Assembly: GCA_030631915.1 (NCBI GenBank)
Contig: DAOVKF010000005.1
Location: forward strand, 1 to 23,523
From: Candidatus Omnitrophota bacterium
GTDB taxonomy: Bacteria > Omnitrophota > Gorgyraeia > Tantalellales > Tantalellaceae
Length of the DNA stretch: 23,523 nt
Reading direction: 5' to 3'
Below the pieces are notes generated by a model. The model did no database searches. It was not told where the DNA came from and saw only the letters and a list, made by a program, of their open reading frames with translations. This document shows, in pieces, positions 20,801-23,523 of this stretch. Position 1 is the stretch's first letter. Every line of letters begins with the position of its first letter. The translations under genes and the position numbers were made by a program.

Positions 20801-23523
20801 CGCTCCAGAAGTGTTATATCCTGAAGGTCCACCCTGTCGTTGCCGTTCATGTTTACGGACGAGCCGAGCACGATCTCTTCGATCAAAGCCTGGATACCTT
20901 CCAGCGGGTTGATCCACTCCACGGTCACCGGATAGTTGCCTTTGCCCAGGCCTAAACTGAGATATTCATAGGAAGCGGTCAGGACCGTCGGCCTGACCGA
21001 TATTCTTCCTTTTTCCTGGCCCCCGGCGGAGATCCTGAAAATAAAACTGTACCCTTCCGGTATCTCCCCTCCCTGTCTAACGGCCTTTGTATACAGGCCG
21101 AGCCTGTAATTACCGTCTGTTGTGACCTGAACATCACAGGTGACCGGAGCGGAACCCTCTAAAACGCCGTTGACGTCATAAAAGACGTCCTTGAACCCTA
21201 AAAGGGCGTTCAGGGCAAATTTATCGTTATCGTTAATAATGCCGTCAAGGTTGACATCGGCTGTTCTCTTGCGGGTCATGGCCTCCATCATCTTCAAAAG
21301 GTCCGACATGTCCACGGCGCCGTCGCCGTTAATATCCACGTAATTTTCCTGCAGGTTCCTGTAAAGGGCCATGTCTTCCTCATCCAGTTTTCCGTCCCTG
21401 TCAACGTCCGCCAGGGACAATGCCTCAGGCGTTATGGCGTCGTGTGTAAGGTTGAATATCTTTTTGATGAACTCAAGGTCGTCAAAACCTTCCTCATCAT
21501 CTCTCGTGAGCAACCCGTCGCCGTTAAGGTCTATTCTGTAAGTGGCGCCGGCGTCAATAATACTTTCTTCGTCGATATAATTCACGAGTTCGCCGTTACC
21601 GTCTTTAACGCTGTAATGCTCCCAGACGGACTTATCCTTAAAATCGGCTTTGCCGTCGTTGTTATAATCCCGGAATTCAGCGATCGCCTGGCTCGTATCC
21701 ATGGTGGATATATACTGGTTCAGTCTTTCGATGAACAGCGCTTTCTGCCCGCTTGTCCATGACCCGAAATCATTGAGAGACAGCGGACCGAACGTCCCCG
21801 ACGGGATGAATTCAATGCTCTCCATGGCGCTTTTCATGGCGGCTATGAATTCATACAGCATGAAATTCTCCAGAAAGAGCTGCGTGTCCCTGTAATTGAC
21901 GGCTCCGTCGCCCGTAAGGTCCGCGTATTTGATAAGAAATTCCATGACGGTAAACGTATAATCGTCATTGTCAATAGCGTCGTCGAACGCGTCTATATAA
22001 CGCTGGCCGCTTATTCTCTGACGCAATTGGGAAAGATTGGCCGTATTGAGGCCGAGGACATCCTCTACGTAATATTTCGTGCTGGCGTCAGAGGTCAGAA
22101 GGCTTATTTTTTGCACAAGTTCCAGATCAAGCTCATCGGTTTCACCGTCAGAATTTATGTCTCCGGTCATGGTGTTGGTCTCTTTATTCCACCAGGTAAG
22201 ATTGACCGCGCTGGATATGTCTTTTAGAAGCTGCATGTTAATACCCGGGATACCTCCGCCGGCGGAGAAGGTATAATCGCCGGAGCCTATTATCTCGAAC
22301 AGTATCCTGTCTTCCCTGTTTACCCTGAGGTTCGCGTCAAAGTCCTTTGTCCTTGAAAGGGTATTGAGTTTTTTGAGAAAAGTATATTCGTCCCCCGGCA
22401 GTTCAGGGTCGGATAACAATTTGTCGAACGGGGTAATGCTGCTGATCCTGATGTTCTTGAATCCCGCCCTTGTCCCCTGGCCCGTGAACAGCGCGATCTT
22501 TCCTTTCTCGTCGGCGTCGAACTGAGTGTCGATCGCGTTAAACATCTTCCTGCCGTTGACATATATCTCAATGTGCTCTCCGATGGCTTTGACCTTCAGG
22601 TGATACCATTTATCCGTCTGGACCGGTATCTGTTCGAACGCTATGCTCTCGTATGCCATTCCGTCTATCCTGTCCAGATAGACCCTTCCGTCAGCGGAAT
22701 CAAGGGTCACCTGCAGGTAATTCTCATAATTGTGGTCGCTTCTGAATATGATGCCCCCGGCCGTATCGGTTCCGCTGTCAAACTTTATGTCCACATCCGC
22801 CAGGATATCGGCGTATTCCTCAGGCTTCTCCAGCACGATCATATGCGGCACGCCGCCGGCGTCTTTCTGTATCAGATACGCGCCGTCATGGCTTTGTTCC
22901 CAGATACCGTTATCCGGCCACGGCGCCCAGTCTGTCCCGAGCGGAGCCGAGGGGTCAAAGAATTCGTTATCAGTAACGGTTTCCGAAGCCGCCAGGCCCT
23001 GTTCATAGACATAACTTTTTACTATCAGGTCGTCGAACGCCGCGGCTGTTCCCGGGCCTGTCATAAAGCTTACACTGCCCTCGTCTATCACGCCGCCGAT
23101 ATCATTACAGTCAATGACGAGGTCATCGTTCAGCCATACCTTAAAGGTCGGACCCACGGCATAGACCCTGAAAGAGTTCCATGTCGCAGTCTCTATGGAA
23201 ATATCCTCTGAAGCCAGTGTCGTATAGACCGTTGAGAACATGCCGGGCGCGTATTCAAGGGATGTGCCTTTGGCCAGGTTGATCGCCCAGCTTATGCCAT
23301 CTTCTTTCTGCTGGAGGAAAACCTGATAACCACCGCCCCCGGCGTCCCTGAACTCTACGCCGGCTTTTGAGTATTGTGATCCGGCTTCGATCAGGGCCTT
23401 GAACTCTATTACGCCGTTCCGGAAAACAACGTCATCGGCCTCGAGCTTGCAGTCAAGCGGAATACCCTGGATATTGTATTCAAGAAGTTCCGGCAGATAC
23501 CCCGCTTTGTACTTATCCATGGC
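1..23523 (-). CDS. Giant modular secreted/surface protein, internal fragment (partial at both ends)
   Basis: The minus strand is open for all 7,841 codons of the window; no in-frame TAA, TAG or TGA was found when every line was translated. Window residue n lies at about (23523-p)/3+1 for base p. The reading makes protein sense throughout: two concanavalin-like domains, more than 50 Ca2+ loops of form DxDxDGxxDxxD, about ten carbohydrate-binding-like beta-sandwiches, two clusters of a helical repeat, four YD-like modules, and dozens of short beta-repeats with a core like VTIDGRVYQI. No signal peptide, membrane helix, sorting motif or enzyme active site is visible, but both termini lie outside the window. 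The ATG at 23518-23520 is probably internal, because the frame stays open upstream and the first domain starts mid-fold. Codon use (many AGG and ATA) is even along the length, so nothing suggests recent piecemeal acquisition. An extracellular adhesive or structural role is inferred, not shown. No homolog was recognised by name. Confidence 0.96.
2737..2770 (-). repeat. 7-bp microsatellite (TTCTGAC)n inside the coding sequence
   Basis: Four perfect TTCTGAC units and six bases of a fifth (plus-strand reading), preceded by two TTCTCC hexamers at 2725-2736. On the coding strand it reads QKSEVRSQKSEGEGE. Three units equal 21 bp, so gain or loss of three units keeps the frame, while gain or loss of one or two shifts it. 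Both alternative frames meet a stop just downstream: TGA at 2712-2714 and TAG at 2696-2698. Slippage here would cut off the C-terminal tract, at least 900 residues. Confidence 0.9.
2990..3479 (-). other. Last Ca2+-loop group before the C-terminal beta tract
   Basis: Loops DLTGDGIIDAED (near 3310-3345), DTNSDGKLEN, DMNRDWEINIKD (near 3130-3165, with Trp at the usual Gly position) and GNDGIITEED (near 3050) are joined by short helices (IIALYDVKHG, RVMLQKIITERN). Below about 2990 no further Ca2+ loop is seen in the window. Confidence 0.55.
3480..4119 (-). other. Ca2+ loops and beta-sandwich/Ca2+ couplet
   Basis: Ca2+ loops DTNDDGQVDDGHD, DFDKNGVIDIDD and DLNDDEAVNSLD come first (3850-4070). Then a sandwich with VYTVDLPDTDDYYIGLSV, YLVWVYVDDVFVDSL, GTHKVKYVFKN and the closing strand IEVRDVYVNRSG, followed by Ca2+ loop DTDRDGLVSERD near 3485-3515. 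This is the most C-terminal complete sandwich/Ca2+ couplet in the window. Confidence 0.55.
4120..4299 (-). other. Arg/Pro-rich linker
   Basis: About 60 residues of different composition from the rest: APERWPDAGSRRGESVMARR, then SFAARCERPGFLASNTPPLL. It lacks Ca2+ loops and beta-repeat cores. The two other minus-strand frames contain stops here, so a compensated frameshift is not the explanation. It is probably an unstructured linker between the helical EF-hand region and the next Ca2+-loop group. Confidence 0.4.
4300..4984 (-). other. Helical EF-hand/dockerin-like region
   Basis: Ca2+ loops DMDSDGDIDFAD, NKVNDGLIEWED, DYTQDGEIDWRD, DINNDGRVDAED and DVSGDGVVNAVD alternate with long helices (LTAMYENQAEGLEATLEN, LRKITNYAYNAYLQNKV, AKIFLERAMSAA). 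It resembles the N-terminal Ca2+-loop array at 19.9-22.2 kb more than the nearby beta-repeats. Loops 4 and 5 form a dockerin-like pair with a short spacer. Confidence 0.6.
4985..5361 (-). repeat. Short beta-repeats with two Ca2+ loops
   Basis: Beta-repeat units include GGYVFIDTESRIYYTSEPG, KFVNIADDLYFIDVNADG, GGEFVFTDKDTGKEYTSV and GTVTVYVEGRVFDVIAGG. They lead into the Ca2+ loop DVNSDGLVNMAD near 4985-5010. This segment links helical cluster 2 to the helical EF-hand region and shows that the short beta-repeat also occurs outside the two long tracts. Confidence 0.5.
5362..6192 (-). repeat. Helical repeat cluster 2 (about three units, one interrupted)
   Basis: Unit 1: LNEFLEGLDPAAEGITTV, ELMLYLKASAADNWYS. 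Unit 2: FINSLTLLAEGELKTVLED, GITTASGLIQYLRDGSAG, NEYTEDQVMWLLLTFLV. Unit 3: SYIDGLTAWSEGSIHTYLAE, then an inserted Ca2+-loop array (5542-5757), then GGITVVPGFLKDNAAANGYT, EDAAMWLMLTFIADKE. The same repeat forms cluster 1 at 19126-19500, where the second unit also contains AAANGYT. Hydrophobic segments such as MWLLLTFLV are too short and too close to charged residues to be membrane spans. No named family was recognised. Confidence 0.65.
5542..5757 (-). repeat. 36-bp tandem repeat encoding 12-residue Ca2+ loops
   Basis: Six in-frame units of 36 bp; the four central ones (5578-5721) are nearly identical and encode DVDEDTDGDGHL-type 12-mers. A 41-bp stretch at 5627-5667 is identical to 5663-5703, one period later. 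The outer units (5542-5577 and 5722-5757) are diverged (EDRNSDGDLDML; RDVDGDGRIDMC). Each unit resembles thrombospondin type 3 / EF-hand-like Ca2+ loops. Because 36 is a multiple of three, copy-number change by slippage would lengthen or shorten the protein without breaking the frame. Confidence 0.85.
6340..6804 (-). repeat. YD-like tandem module, copy 4 (shortened, about 155 residues)
   Basis: Begins EYLEGEYGKAALISD, where the EDH landmark is replaced, then VYVTYDWDDNTVAVSEYSGI, CSVYEHNGETAD, KTNGWVLRKRTLEKDG and SYLYDASGKLREKENLTQG. The last is the best single YD-repeat match in the window. This copy is shorter than the others and leads through a beta-repeat (QMVDIDGRLYDCAYDPDTGG) into helical cluster 2, so it is the terminal, degenerate unit. 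Confidence 0.55.
6805..7386 (-). repeat. YD-like tandem module, copy 3 (194 residues)
   Basis: Begins EYHEEDHNMQGFGRVSLYY, then YKTYTWLENQVIIDVYSGEY, ARTYYHGQENMD, DTNGWILKDAREYQPGG, SYDENGRLELREDL and KYVYEYHPA. It aligns closely with copies 1 and 2, including the EDH start and the W...QV..DVYSG.Y strand pair. The final part (EEKYIVTGAVSDRYEYAVTG) parallels the EEKIFSTGEILSLEEYLSTG segment of copy 1. Confidence 0.6.
7387..7980 (-). repeat. YD-like tandem module, copy 2 (198 residues)
   Basis: Begins EYMAEDHEGSSAGRVMLEY, then YMIYEWGTSQVTVTVYSGTY, AAYVYDHQGACMD, FTNGWILRKAAIYSDSG, then two further YD-like pieces TYTYHANGQVADKR and AVYRYNEQGELIND. It aligns with copy 1 from its first residue and has the TNGW landmark at the same relative position. 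Confidence 0.6.
7981..8553 (-). repeat. YD-like tandem module, copy 1 (191 residues)
   Basis: Begins EYLDEDHNGRGYGRPVLIY, then YLTYTWADIQVTVDIYQGEY, then ASYVYDTAGEMTD, AANGWVVMSMSLY and SYDEEGRLRREDRPG, LYKYHEAPD. The Y.YD..G.L pieces match the YD-repeat consensus of Rhs/teneurin-type proteins, but the units are spaced within a larger conserved block repeated four times. No Rhs core or toxin domain is present. YD repeats form beta-shells and often bind carbohydrate; that role is inference here. Confidence 0.6.
8650..10970 (-). repeat. Short beta-repeat tract, central
   Basis: About 770 residues of short beta-repeats of roughly 30-45 residues each, core pattern hydrophobic-x-hydrophobic-x-G-x-x-Y-x-[IV]. 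Examples: VTLDGITYGAM near 10611, IVKLGDNTYEITGDAG, ARVVIGEDEYDIEQF, GIVNIGGEFYLMEGN, TIQLSDGALYSITSAG, RIDIEGCIYDVLR and REVTIGATVYDIFRD. Many units end in an L.R or L.P strand (DIILTRK, GIILTRR). There are no DxDxDG loops here, in contrast with the flanking regions. No named family was recognised. A chain of beta-hairpins or a solenoid-like stalk is plausible. Confidence 0.6.
10980..11548 (-). other. Beta-sandwich with large NGNG insertion and Ca2+ loop
   Basis: Starts FHIPAGSSGNYNIGLEI, then an inserted run of NGNG/EPYTD loops at 11299-11472 (VDLDGNGEWGTDEPYTD, ANGNGRHDEGEDFEDING), then strands FRVSKVVSADEY and GDYTTTIRFEWFG. The segment VRVNKAFIEDARYIQTA precedes the Ca2+ loop DLDQDGAIDEVD near 11000-11045. 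It keeps the sandwich-then-loop order. A 28-bp DNA stretch (11321-11348) is identical to 13286-13313. Confidence 0.5.
11549..12360 (-). other. Beta-repeats and Ca2+ loops between modules
   Basis: Contains beta-repeats (IVALEGEEYVILENTAAG, VNINGALYYVRYNDDG, YAVIGGKACEMMVVDN), an NGNG-type segment (12057-11941: EPYTDATGNGVCDEAEDF, DINDNGVWD), and Ca2+ loops DINKDGYLDGRD, DLDGSSIIDRND and DVDRNNVLNNSD. The strand VNEVIISD just before the last loop looks like the final strand of a sandwich whose earlier strands are missing, suggesting a decayed or truncated couplet. Confidence 0.5.
12361..12840 (-). repeat. Tryptophan-tagged EF-hand loop array
   Basis: Four loops of an unusual form in which loop position 10 is usually Trp and another Trp follows the loop: DMDGDGDIDWDDVRSWW (12769-12819), DMDADGDMDWEDVISWI, DMDGDHDVDWNDLNIWS and DMDGDRDVDVDDMRLWQ. 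The first three start exactly 84 bp (28 residues) apart; the fourth is separated by a short beta-repeat (VSVDGTAGTYGFLDFLDG). All have M at loop position 2. They form a homogeneous sub-family distinct from loops elsewhere in the protein, so they probably arose by local duplication. Confidence 0.7.
13130..13593 (-). other. Beta-sandwich/Ca2+ couplet with NGNG loop insertion
   Basis: Begins YGFDIPARASFDIETVLWG, strand HTLILKVYDNGEYIG, strand GTHNITLSWCNDD. At the point where copy 2 above carries a short GGDHTGSS loop, this copy holds an inserted Ca2+ segment at 13258-13356 (EPFTDADGNGRYDEGEDF, EDINGNGIWDE). The sandwich then resumes with FYFHNAEEIGISEIMIRD and ends in Ca2+ loop DMNNDRMVDHRD near 13140-13175. 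The insertion does not break the reading frame. Confidence 0.55.
13594..14769 (-). other. Degenerate sandwich, beta-repeats and two Ca2+ loops
   Basis: A longer, less regular module. Beta-rich strands near 14480-14630 (SYDVSGLDTGAYVIQIYMD, YKFDIEVTAPAYY) precede beta-repeats VDLGGNTYIITRQ, VTLDGKVYTISANRSG (14281-14328) and INLNGVPYTVISAEG. Sandwich-closing strand VVIRRADVDTAAD leads into Ca2+ loop DITGDGIVDEQD near 14030-14065, and loop DIDMDGMVTDHD lies near 13750-13785. The couplet order is retained but short beta-repeats seem to interrupt the sandwich. Domain borders are uncertain. Confidence 0.45.
14770..14955 (-). repeat. DxNGNGxYD-type Ca2+-loop repeats
   Basis: Alternating loops: EPYTDSNGNGRYDVAEDF, EDINGNTVWDSGEPYTD, DSNENGVYDEAENF and DLNNDGVCGPYD. 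The EPYTD.NGNG.YD..E.F.D.NGNG.WD pattern is an Asp/Asn-rich Ca2+-binding spacer. It differs from the dockerin-like loops elsewhere in the protein and recurs at 13258-13356, 11941-12057 and 11299-11472 with near-identical DNA in places. Confidence 0.65.
14985..15750 (-). repeat. Tandem sandwich/Ca2+ module, copy 4
   Basis: Begins YDFAVEKDSDYVFGVFS, strand YDIAVMVDGEKKGYL, strand GRHDIALRWTNAGE, closing strand LHLHSVYLTDAG, then Ca2+ loop DLDNNGIVDGRD near 15425-15460. Beta-repeats (VYTVQLNFDGSLRVMDEDG) and a second loop DVVKDGRIDNTD near 15055-15090 follow. The lower boundary is approximate because the next module begins with an inserted NGNG-type Ca2+ segment. Confidence 0.58.
15751..16542 (-). 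repeat. Tandem sandwich/Ca2+ module, copy 3 (264 residues)
   Basis: Begins YAFNVEEYFIYRVGVNIEG, strand ASFLMSIDGVKKH, strand GDHAMELSWDN, closing strand FKSVYVSDTRAG, then Ca2+ loop DLDKNGIIDSRD near 16201-16240. Three short beta-repeats follow (INISGTDYLVTALTDGR, TVEIDGDRSVIRL, LMDGTIAIT), with a second loop DINMDGFIDHAD near 15935-15970 between them. It shares both the sandwich and the post-loop beta-repeats with its neighbours, so the repeated unit is the whole composite. Confidence 0.62.
16543..17295 (-). repeat. Tandem sandwich/Ca2+ module, copy 2 (251 residues)
   Basis: Begins YQVETEYSGNYYTGLNV, VDG strand DFEIEVYVDGIWRD, strand GGHVIEFEWSGGDHTGSS, closing strand LVLSDVFVFD, then Ca2+ loop DLNGDGLLEADD near 16960-17010. 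Beta-repeats follow (VTVGGSVYYINNNNDGT), and a second, weaker loop DIDMDREVTDTD near 16700. This is the cleanest copy for defining sandwich strand order and could serve as a reference for the others. Confidence 0.62.
17296..18057 (-). repeat. Tandem sandwich/Ca2+ module, copy 1 (254 residues)
   Basis: Begins YRFDILDECADGYDFGVVM, has the VDG strand KFNIYVDGMETE, the GTHDITFEV strand, the closing strand INEVFLRRSD, and then the Ca2+ loop DLDGSGFIDLAD near 17715-17755. A beta-repeat region follows (VDIEGFTQTAYI, SLVDIDKDGI), and a second Ca2+ loop DFNKDGTVDWKD near 17420-17465. The order is the same as in copies 2-4, and the copy starts are 753-792 bp apart. Family resemblance to CBM6/35-type carbohydrate-binding modules is by pattern only. 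Confidence 0.6.
18058..18419 (-). other. Unrecognised linker segment, mostly helical
   Basis: About 120 residues without Ca2+ loops. It begins WALMCDSLTVKPFREPP, includes PHWSADGQVV and MAFVSQLPANILYIL, and then a predicted helical stretch (REFQQVLIERALALGDERL) before the first of the four tandem sandwich modules. The PHWSADGQVV motif resembles a single TolB/PD40 beta-propeller strand, but only one copy is present, so I do not call a propeller. Function unknown. Confidence 0.4.
18420..18684 (-). repeat. Short beta-repeats (V.I.G..Y.I type) plus one Ca2+ loop
   Basis: Two units of the short beta-repeat that recurs across the protein: AISLDGTEYEVRYDPAN and LIDVDGRTYIIFDDINGEVR. A loop KDPDGLINLED follows. 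This segment links the dockerin-like pair to the helical linker below. The repeat is probably a small beta-hairpin unit; no named family was recognised. Confidence 0.55.
18685..18825 (-). other. Dockerin-like Ca2+-loop pair
   Basis: This is the most dockerin-like pair in the window: DLTRDGRIDAADLSEF, a helix FEAAMVYGLYT, then DISGDGRVDAHDITAF and a second helix. Both loops keep Asp at positions 1, 5, 9 and 12 and a hydrophobic residue at 8. In cellulosomal type I dockerins such a pair binds a cohesin; here it is internal, not C-terminal, and the usual recognition residues cannot be judged by eye. A structural Ca2+ role is more likely than cohesin docking. Confidence 0.65.
18835..19119 (-). 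other. Beta-sandwich, C-terminal half
   Basis: Starts with DNVEIKFVWENPG, the counterpart of the H.IEFEWSGG and MELSWDN strands in intact modules, and ends with CTMQVRDAFMESVEYDAG, which leads directly into a Ca2+ loop exactly as in the other sandwich/Ca2+ couplets. The middle (LDLDRDFNGGPYEASWG) is a longer, Gly/Asp-rich loop than in other copies. It completes the sandwich begun at 19561-19749 if the helical insertion reading is right. Confidence 0.45.
19126..19500 (-). repeat. Helical repeat cluster 1 (two units, YLK.KAA...YTE type)
   Basis: Two consecutive helical units. The first runs from LRSFLSGLDL through TVSEFMEYLKEKAAGRDYTE to VVSLVRDYAAEG. The second runs from FLDSLKGLAQGSLEIFLEG through TISGVIQYLEDSAAANGYTV to VRGLVVDTVINAE. 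Shared features are an F-x-x-x-L helix, a short acidic loop, a YL-[KE]-[DE]-x-AA helix end, then G-Y-T and a hydrophobic helix. The same repeat returns 13 kb away at 5362-6192. I do not recognise a named family. Helices are amphipathic rather than membrane-spanning, so a helical-bundle spacer is likely. Confidence 0.6.
19561..19749 (-). other. Beta-sandwich, N-terminal half (split by helical insertion)
   Basis: The strands YNVNIPRTGYYNAGL and GSYDVRLYVDGRDSG match the first half of the sandwich modules seen elsewhere in the protein. After GSREIYIEKWPED the pattern stops and a helical repeat pair begins. The expected next strand (form V.I.F.W.N.G) appears only 140 residues later, at about 19075-19119. 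I read this as one sandwich interrupted by an inserted helical domain. The alternative is two unrelated partial sandwiches on either side of a helical domain. Confidence 0.5.
19860..22165 (-). repeat. Dense dockerin/EF-hand type Ca2+-loop array with helical spacers
   Basis: Roughly 17 loops of the dockerin/EF-hand form occur here, for example DINSDGETDELD, DLTGDGAVNYRD, DVDRDGKLDEED, DINGDGAVDMSD, DVNLDGIINDND, DIDSDGDVDWDE, DVNGDGKVDQED, DVNRDGTVDFED and DINRDGVRDEND. Asp/Asn at loop positions 1, 3, 5, 9 and 12 are the expected Ca2+ ligands. Between loops lie amphipathic helices such as ALFIERLNQYISTM. Unlike a true dockerin there is no single terminal pair; loops are scattered at irregular spacing and the array is interrupted by a beta-sandwich at about 20860-21180. 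A Ca2+-rigidified stalk is the likely role, by inference from the family. Confidence 0.8.
20830..21180 (-). other. Beta-sandwich module followed by Ca2+ loop
   Basis: A stretch of about 100 residues reads as a carbohydrate-binding-module-like sandwich: CDVQVTTDGNYRLGLYTK, then YSFIFRISAGG, then GLGKGNYPVTVEWINP, closing with EEIVLGSS and running at once into the Ca2+ loop NMNGNDRVDLQD. The same order of elements (V.V...G.Y..GL, ...VDG/AGG, ...G.Y.V..EW.N, then a V.V strand and a Ca2+ loop) recurs at least eight more times toward the C-terminus. The CBM6/CBM35-like assignment is by pattern only. This copy sits inside the Ca2+-loop array. Confidence 0.5.
22430..22960 (-). other. Concanavalin A-like/LamG-type beta-sandwich domain 2
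   Basis: Window residues about 188-365. Landmarks: GTDWAPWPDNGIWEQS at the start, GGIIFRSDHNYENYLQVTL mid-domain, the diagnostic pair WYHLKVKAIGEHIEIYVNG near 22551-22610, and a closing strand AGFKNIRIS near 22440-22466. This is the classic layout of glycan-binding LamG/DUF1080-like domains. It follows domain 1 with a short linker, making a tandem pair at the N-terminal side of the fragment. Binding partner cannot be read from sequence; a polysaccharide ligand is inferred from the family. Confidence 0.72.
23014..23523 (-). other. Concanavalin A-like/LamG-type beta-sandwich domain 1 (N-terminally cut by window)
   Basis: Window residues 1-170. The sequence has the strand pattern of LamG/3-keto-disaccharide hydrolase-like (DUF1080-type) jelly-rolls: an early segment VVFRNGVIEFKALIEAG, the central WNSFRVYAVGPTFKVWLND strand pair near 23127-23183, and a closing AAFDDLIVKS strand near 23014-23045, a typical end for this fold. 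These folds usually bind glycans or act as structural modules. No catalytic residues were recognised. The domain runs directly into a second one of similar fold. The start is unknown because the frame continues beyond the window edge. Confidence 0.65.

Noticed and set aside
23518..23520. Minus-strand ATG as the start of the gene
   Set aside because: The frame is open beyond it to the window edge, no upstream sequence is available to judge a ribosome binding site, no signal peptide follows, and the first domain seems to begin earlier.

Overview
The whole window is protein-coding on the minus strand. Read in the frame whose codons begin (low coordinate) at positions 1, 4, 7 and so on, the minus strand has no stop codon from base 23523 to base 1. 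That gives 7,841 consecutive sense codons, open at both ends. I translated this frame line by line along its full length and found no frameshift, intergenic gap, tRNA, rRNA, promoter, terminator or mobile element. The window is therefore an internal piece of one giant gene encoding a secreted or surface-type modular protein of more than 7,800 residues. Its N-terminus (and any signal peptide) lies above 23523 and its C-terminus (and any anchor) lies below 1. Shorter plus-strand open frames are antisense shadows.

Layout, N- to C-terminal (high to low coordinate). (1) 22.4-23.5 kb: two concanavalin/LamG-like beta-sandwich domains. (2) 19.9-22.2 kb: a dense array of about 17 dockerin/EF-hand type Ca2+ loops with helices between them and one beta-sandwich. 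(3) 18.8-19.75 kb: a beta-sandwich that appears split by a helical repeat pair. (4) 15.0-18.1 kb: four tandem modules of about 250-265 residues, each a carbohydrate-binding-like beta-sandwich, a Ca2+ loop and short beta-repeats. (5) 11.0-15.0 kb: more degenerate modules with inserted DxNGNGxYD loops and a tryptophan-tagged EF-hand array. (6) 8.65-10.97 kb: short beta-repeats without Ca2+ loops. (7) 6.3-8.55 kb: four copies of a YD-like module of about 195 residues. (8) 5.36-6.19 kb: a second helical-repeat cluster holding a 36-bp tandem Ca2+-loop repeat. (9) 3.0-5.1 kb: helical EF-hand segments and another sandwich/Ca2+-loop couplet. (10) 1-2.87 kb: uninterrupted short beta-repeats, with a 7-bp microsatellite at 2737-2770.

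The protein has more than 50 DxDxDGxxDxxD-type loops, is Asp/Gly/Tyr rich, and shows no membrane segment or catalytic motif that I can recognise. I infer an extracellular, Ca2+-stiffened adhesive or structural giant, perhaps binding polysaccharide through its sandwich domains. Heavy use of AGG (Arg) and ATA (Ile), GC content near one half, and a dockerin-rich giant gene fit an uncultured bacterial lineage such as Omnitrophota, where giant genes are known. Planctomycetota, Elusimicrobiota or an archaeon cannot be excluded from this sequence alone.
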